Positions 60,730 to 64,000 of a DNA stretch of 64,000 nt are shown in pieces. The DNA is from CAVQAH01 sp963784195 (GTDB taxonomy: Bacteria; Acidobacteriota; Vicinamibacteria; Vicinamibacterales; 2-12-FULL-66-21), in the NCBI GenBank assembly GCA_963784195.1, contig CAWARA010000025.1:62001-126000 (forward strand), in the 5' to 3' direction. A model generated the notes under the pieces. It saw only the letters and a program-made list of their open reading frames with translations. It searched no databases and had not been told where the DNA came from. The position numbers were made by a program, and so were the translations under genes. The first letter of the stretch is position 1, and each line of letters starts with the position of its first letter.

Positions 60730-61810
60730 ACCCCTGTATGACCACGTCGTCGCCCAGCGGCTGGGCCGAGCGGTTCTTCAGATTTGCAACGGCGCCCAGC
60801 GGTACCGCATCCCATGCCGGCGCCTCAGGCCCGAACACGTGTGGTGTCACGAACAACTCGATTCGATCGACGAGGCCCGCATTCCAGAGTGCCGTGTGAA
60901 GCGCCGGGCCCCCTTCGACCAGCAGCGAGTTGCACTCGCAGCTGGACAGCCTGCGAACGGCTCCCTCGAGAAACGTGCTCGAATTCGACGCCGGCAGAGA
61001 CTCGACAACCGCTCCACGCGCTTCGAGCGCGCGTGCGTGCTCCTCTGCCCTCTCCATTGCGTCGGCCGTACTCATGATTATGACCGGGCCTGCGGACAGG
61101 GTCGAGAGGAGCCGCGCTGTGAGCGGCGTCCGAAGCCGGCGGTCGAAGACGACGCGAGTCATCGGCCGGTAGCGATACGCGCCGCGTGCCGTCAGGATGG
61201 GGTCGTCGACGAGGAGCGTGCCCGAACCGATCCCGATGGCATCTATCTCTGCCCGTTCCCGATGGATGCGGCGGTTCGCAGCCGGGCCGGTCATCGCCGT
61301 GCGTACGCCGCGCGCCTGCGCCACGCGCGCATCGAGGCTGAGCGCCGCCTTCAGCGTTATCAGTGGCCTGCCAAGACGCATCCTGGTGAAGAACGGACGA
61401 TTCAGTTCTTCGGCCTCGTCAGCGAGAACGCCGACCGTCACGTCGATACCATTCGCGCGCAGATGCTCGATGCCGCGCCCGGCCACGCGGGGATTCGGAT
61501 CCTCAGTGCAGATGACGACACGCCTCACGCGGGACTCGACGACGCGCGGCGCACAGGGGCCGGTGCGGCCGGTGTGGCTACAGGGCTCGAGCGTGCAGTA
61601 GAGCGTCGCGCCGCGCGCGCGGGAACCCGCATCGGCCAGGGCGTGAATCTCGGCGTGCGGACCGCCCGCGAACTCGTGCGCGCCGCGGCCGACGATCACG
61701 CCCTCATCGTCCACGACCACCGCGCCAACCATCGGGTTCGGGCTGGTGCGTCCCCGCCCGCGCTCGGCGAGCGCGAGGGCACGGGTCATGTGGAGGATAT
61801 CGCCGGGCAT
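60710..61810 (-). CDS. ribD: Bifunctional diaminohydroxyphosphoribosylaminopyrimidine deaminase / reductase
   Basis: 366 residues. Deaminase domain: GRGRTSPNPMVGAVVV, HAEIHALADAG and LYCTLEPCSHTGRTGPC (zinc His and two Cys). Reductase domain from about 150: PLITLKAALSLDARVA, IGSGTLLVDDPILTAR, LLVEGGPALHTALW. The start codon lies in a 20-bp tandem duplication (61792-61831). No FMN riboswitch is seen upstream. Confidence 0.95.
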   Translation of the reverse strand: MPGDILHMTRALALAERGRGRTSPNPMVGAVVVDDEGVIVGRGAHEFAGGPHAEIHALADAGSRARGATLYCTLEPCSHTGRTGPCAPRVVESRVRRVVICTEDPNPRVAGRGIEHLRANGIDVTVGVLADEAEELNRPFFTRMRLGRPLITLKAALSLDARVAQARGVRTAMTGPAANRRIHRERAEIDAIGIGSGTLLVDDPILTARGAYRYRPMTRVVFDRRLRTPLTARLLSTLSAGPVIIMSTADAMERAEEHARALEARGAVVESLPASNSSTFLEGAVRRLSSCECNSLLVEGGPALHTALWNAGLVDRIELFVTPHVFGPEAPAWDAVPLGAVANLKNRSAQPLGDDVVIQGYVHRAD

Positions 61811-61831
61811 CGGAGGATATCGCCGGGCATC
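61792..61831 (+). repeat. 20-bp tandem duplication across the ribD start
   Basis: GGAGGATATCGCCGGGCATC occurs twice in direct succession (61792-61811 and 61812-61831). Since 20 is not a multiple of 3, the duplicated upstream ATG is out of frame with ribD. Confidence 0.8.
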
Positions 61832-61847
61832 GGGGTTATTCGAAGAC

Positions 61848-61867
61848 GCCCGACCTTAAGGTCGGGC
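61848..61867. repeat. Perfect 20-bp palindrome between ftsY and ribD
   Basis: GCCCGACCTTAAGGTCGGGC followed by CTAC; the same sequence as 38889-38908 apart from the central bases. Confidence 0.8.
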
Positions 61868-61894
61868 CTACAGGAGCGGGTACACCGGGGCGGC

Positions 61895-62818
61895 CTACCA
61901 TTTCTCCTGAAACAATGCTTCTACGTACTCTTCTGGTGAAAACGGGATCAGGTCGTCGATGCCCTCGCCGACACCGACGTATCTGATTGGCAGACGAAGG
62001 TCGTTTGCGATTGCGACGGCGATGCCGCCCTTGGCGGTGCCGTCGAGTTTCGCGAGGACGATCCCGTTGACACCGGCGACCGACATGAACTCGCGCGCCT
62101 GCGCGAGACCGTTCTGGCCGACGGTGGCGTCCAGGACGAGCAGGACTTCGTGCGGAGCGCCTTCGACCTCGCGCGAGGCGACCCGGCGGATCTTGTCGAG
62201 CTCGGTCATCAGGTTGACGCGCGTGTGCAGCCGGCCGGCGGTGTCCACGAGCACGATGTCCCGGTTCCGGGCCCTGCCGGCGGCGATCGCGTCGAAGACC
62301 ACCGCCGCGGGATCGGCGCCCGTGCGGGCGCGGATGAAATCGACGCCGGCGCGATTCGCCCAGATCTCGAGCTGCTCGACGGCTGCCGCCCTGAATGTAT
62401 CCGCCGCACAAATCAGCGGCGCCTTGCCCGAGTCCTTGATGAGCCGCGCCAGTTTGCCGACCGTCGTCGTCTTTCCGGTGCCGTTGACGCCGACGATCAT
62501 CACCACGTGCGGCCGGTGGCCGTTCGCTGCGGGTTGATCCGCGCCTTTGAGGATCGAGAGAATCTCCGCCTTCACCAGATCGCGCAGCGACTCGCCGCGG
62601 CTGCGCCGCGAGCGAACCGCGTCGATGATCCGTTCCGTTGCCGCCACCCCGACGTCAGCCGAAATCAGCGCTTCCTCGAGCGCTTCGATCGTATCGACGT
62701 CGACCGGCCTGCTGCGCTGGTCCGGTGAATCCGCCCGCTTGACGGCCTCGTCGAACCGTTCGACGAACTGCTGCGTCGTGCGCGTAAGCGATTGTTTGAT
62801 CTTGTCGAAAAAACCCAT
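61895..62818 (-). CDS. ftsY: Signal recognition particle receptor FtsY
   Basis: 307 residues from ATG 62818; GTG 62836 is an alternative. N domain (GFFDKIKQSLTRTTQQF), G1 VGVNGTGKTTTVGKLA, AADTFRAAAVEQLEIWA, VDTAGRLHTRVNLM, LAKLDGTAKGGIAVAIA and the C-terminal VGVGEGIDDLIPF. It lacks the acidic A domain of E. coli FtsY. Docks Ffh-bound ribosomes at the membrane. Confidence 0.96.
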   Translation of the reverse strand: MGFFDKIKQSLTRTTQQFVERFDEAVKRADSPDQRSRPVDVDTIEALEEALISADVGVAATERIIDAVRSRRSRGESLRDLVKAEILSILKGADQPAANGHRPHVVMIVGVNGTGKTTTVGKLARLIKDSGKAPLICAADTFRAAAVEQLEIWANRAGVDFIRARTGADPAAVVFDAIAAGRARNRDIVLVDTAGRLHTRVNLMTELDKIRRVASREVEGAPHEVLLVLDATVGQNGLAQAREFMSVAGVNGIVLAKLDGTAKGGIAVAIANDLRLPIRYVGVGEGIDDLIPFSPEEYVEALFQEKW

Positions 62819-62863
62819 TTTCTCCACTAACACCAAGTCCGGGGTATGAGAACGGCTTCTCGC

Positions 62864-62952
62864 CGTGGTTCGTAGTTCGTAGCTCGTCGCTCGAAGAACA
62901 AACCGGCGCTCGAGCTGCCCTTCGAGCGACGAGCTACGAATTACGAACTACG
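62864..62952. repeat. Inverted repeat of CGTRGTY heptamers between ftsY and gpsA
   Basis: Left arm 62864-62896 and right arm 62920-62952 are 33-bp inverted repeats with two mismatches around a 23-bp centre. The left arm is CGTGGTT, CGTAGTT, CGTAGCT, CGTCGCT, CGAAG, a clear 7-base period. Would form a long hairpin in RNA. No gene in the gap. Confidence 0.85.
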
Positions 62953-62958
62953 GGATAA

Positions 62959-63969
62959 TCAGCCATCGACTTCGAGCCTCTGTCTCCGTCCCATGAGCGC
63001 TTCGACCGCTGCTTTCGGCGATCGCCGGCCGTCGAGGACTGCCGCCATCTCGGCGGTGATCGGCAGCTCGATCCCGTGGCGCGCGCCGAGCGCGAGGGCC
63101 GCGCCGGTCGTTCTGACGCCCTCGGCGACCATGCGCATGCCCGTGAGGATCTCGTCGAGCGACCGCCCGCGTCCGAGCTCGATGCCCACGTGCCGGTTCC
63201 GGCTCAGATCGCCGGTGCACGTGAGGACGAGATCGCCGAGTCCACTCAGACCGGACAGCGTTTCGCGCCGTCCGCCTTCGGCGCACGCGAGCCGCGAGAT
63301 CTCCGTGAGGCCCCGCGTGATCAGCGCGGCCATCGAGTTGTGACCGAGGCCGAGACCTTCGACGGCGCCCGCGGCAATCGCGATGATGTTCTTCATCGCA
63401 CCACCCATCTCGACGCCCGCGACATCGTCGCTCGCATACAGGCGAAACGTGTTCCCACGGAAGCTGTGCTGCACCTGCGCTGATGCATCCGCGTCGGATG
63501 ATGCGGCGACGACGGCTGTCGGCAGGCCCTGAGCCACTTCTGCGGCGAAGCTCGGTCCCGACAAGACGACAACGGGACTGGATCCTCCGACCTCTTCGTC
63601 AATCACTCTGGACATGCGGCTCAGGGAGTTCGTTTCCAAACCCTTCGTCGCACTGACGAGGACGGCATTGCGTTCGACGGATTCGGCCGCGTCGCTCGCG
63701 ACCGCGCGCAGGCCGTGGGAAGGGACGGCAAAGACAACGAAGCGAGCACCCTTGATGGCGGCAGCCATGTTACCCGTGGACGTCACCATTTCGGGCAGCC
63801 GCAGCTGGGGAAGGTATCTGGCATTCGTCCCCTGCTTGGTCATCTCATCGACGAGCCGCCCGTCACGGGCCCACAGCCGGACATCGTGCCCCTGCTTCCC
63901 CAGGTGCACGGCGAGCGCCGTTCCCCAGCTGCCGGCACCCAGCACCGCAATCTGCTCGCGCTCGCTCAT
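62959..63969 (-). CDS. gpsA: Glycerol-3-phosphate dehydrogenase [NAD(P)+]
   Basis: 336 residues from ATG 63969 (or 339 from 63978). AVLGAGSWGTALAVHLGKQGH binds NAD(P); VSATKGLETNSLSRMS, LSGPSFAAEVAQGLPT, GVEMGGAMKNIIAIAAG with the catalytic Lys, and GLSGLGDLVLTCTGDLSRNR follow. Makes sn-glycerol-3-phosphate for phospholipids. Upstream region 63979-64000 is too short to interpret. Confidence 0.95.
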   Translation of the reverse strand: MSEREQIAVLGAGSWGTALAVHLGKQGHDVRLWARDGRLVDEMTKQGTNARYLPQLRLPEMVTSTGNMAAAIKGARFVVFAVPSHGLRAVASDAAESVERNAVLVSATKGLETNSLSRMSRVIDEEVGGSSPVVVLSGPSFAAEVAQGLPTAVVAASSDADASAQVQHSFRGNTFRLYASDDVAGVEMGGAMKNIIAIAAGAVEGLGLGHNSMAALITRGLTEISRLACAEGGRRETLSGLSGLGDLVLTCTGDLSRNRHVGIELGRGRSLDEILTGMRMVAEGVRTTGAALALGARHGIELPITAEMAAVLDGRRSPKAAVEALMGRRQRLEVDG

Positions 63970-64000
63970 CGTGTTCAACGTCCGAGTTGCTGGTGGTGCT

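Noticed and set aside
61811..61894. FMN riboswitch upstream of ribD
   Set aside because: The gap to ftsY is only 84 bp and holds a palindrome and a duplication, with none of the conserved RFN-element helices visible.

Overview
This is a 64 kb, GC-rich, gene-dense chromosomal window from a diderm (Gram-negative type) bacterium. KDO synthesis, LapB, LolA, two secretins, a type IV pilus operon and a peptidoglycan-recycling cluster all point to an outer membrane. Gene order and the abundance of degenerate intergenic repeats suggest Acidobacteriota (perhaps a Vicinamibacteria-like lineage); that placement is inference, since no rRNA is present. There is no phage, transposase, CRISPR array or plasmid gene. 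The interest lies in the intergenic repeats, in promoter and start-site signals, and in a few odd genes.

Layout. 1-331: 5' end of a secreted protein (minus). 554-6741 (plus): KDO/LPS operon kdsB-pyrG-kdsA-kdsD-kdsC-lapB. 6742-7691: non-coding, with two 282/283 bp inverted-repeat elements in opposite orientation. 7692-10943 (minus): amino-acid permease, folD, coaE. 11042-11124: 32-bp tandem repeat. 11167-23103 (minus): a long run pilM-N-O-P-Q, two lipoproteins, a TPR protein, pepQ-like peptidase, accB, accC, thiE, with a candidate sigma-54 promoter at its head. 23400-28727 (plus): rplM-rpsI, rpsB, tsf, pyrH, frr, thrC. 28798-30651 (minus): pfkA, a GIY-YIG protein, tRNA-Ala(CGC). 30808-38873 (plus): small protein, pseudokinase/PEGA membrane protein, small zinc-ribbon protein, rhodanese-like protein, degenerate PolX paralogue, lolA, second secretin. 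38909-47469 (minus): murA-murB-pxpC-pxpB-mpl-ldcA-nagZ-alr, a cell-wall synthesis/recycling cluster. 47541-50674 (plus): GHMP kinase, full-length PolX, small protein. 50503-63969 (minus): helical-repeat protein, ThiE/TenI paralogue, small membrane protein, TPR protein, rnhB-rplS-trmD-rimM-khpA-rpsP-ffh, ribBA-ribE-ribD, ftsY, gpsA.

How the genes fit together. The first operon makes CMP-KDO (KdsD, KdsA, KdsC, KdsB, with PyrG supplying CTP) and ends with LapB, which in E. coli controls LpxC turnover. The pilMNOPQ products form the type IV pilus alignment complex and secretin. The murA-to-alr cluster combines first steps of UDP-MurNAc synthesis with recovery of muropeptides (NagZ, LdcA, Mpl).

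Quality warning. About twenty single-base indels interrupt otherwise well-conserved genes (permease, TPR protein, pilM, pilP, pilQ, thrC, pfkA, PEGA protein, second secretin, TenI-like). They lie at 9.7-38 kb and at 51.5 kb and are absent from 38.9-50 kb and 52-64 kb. I treat them as probable sequence errors and give reconstructed gene spans.
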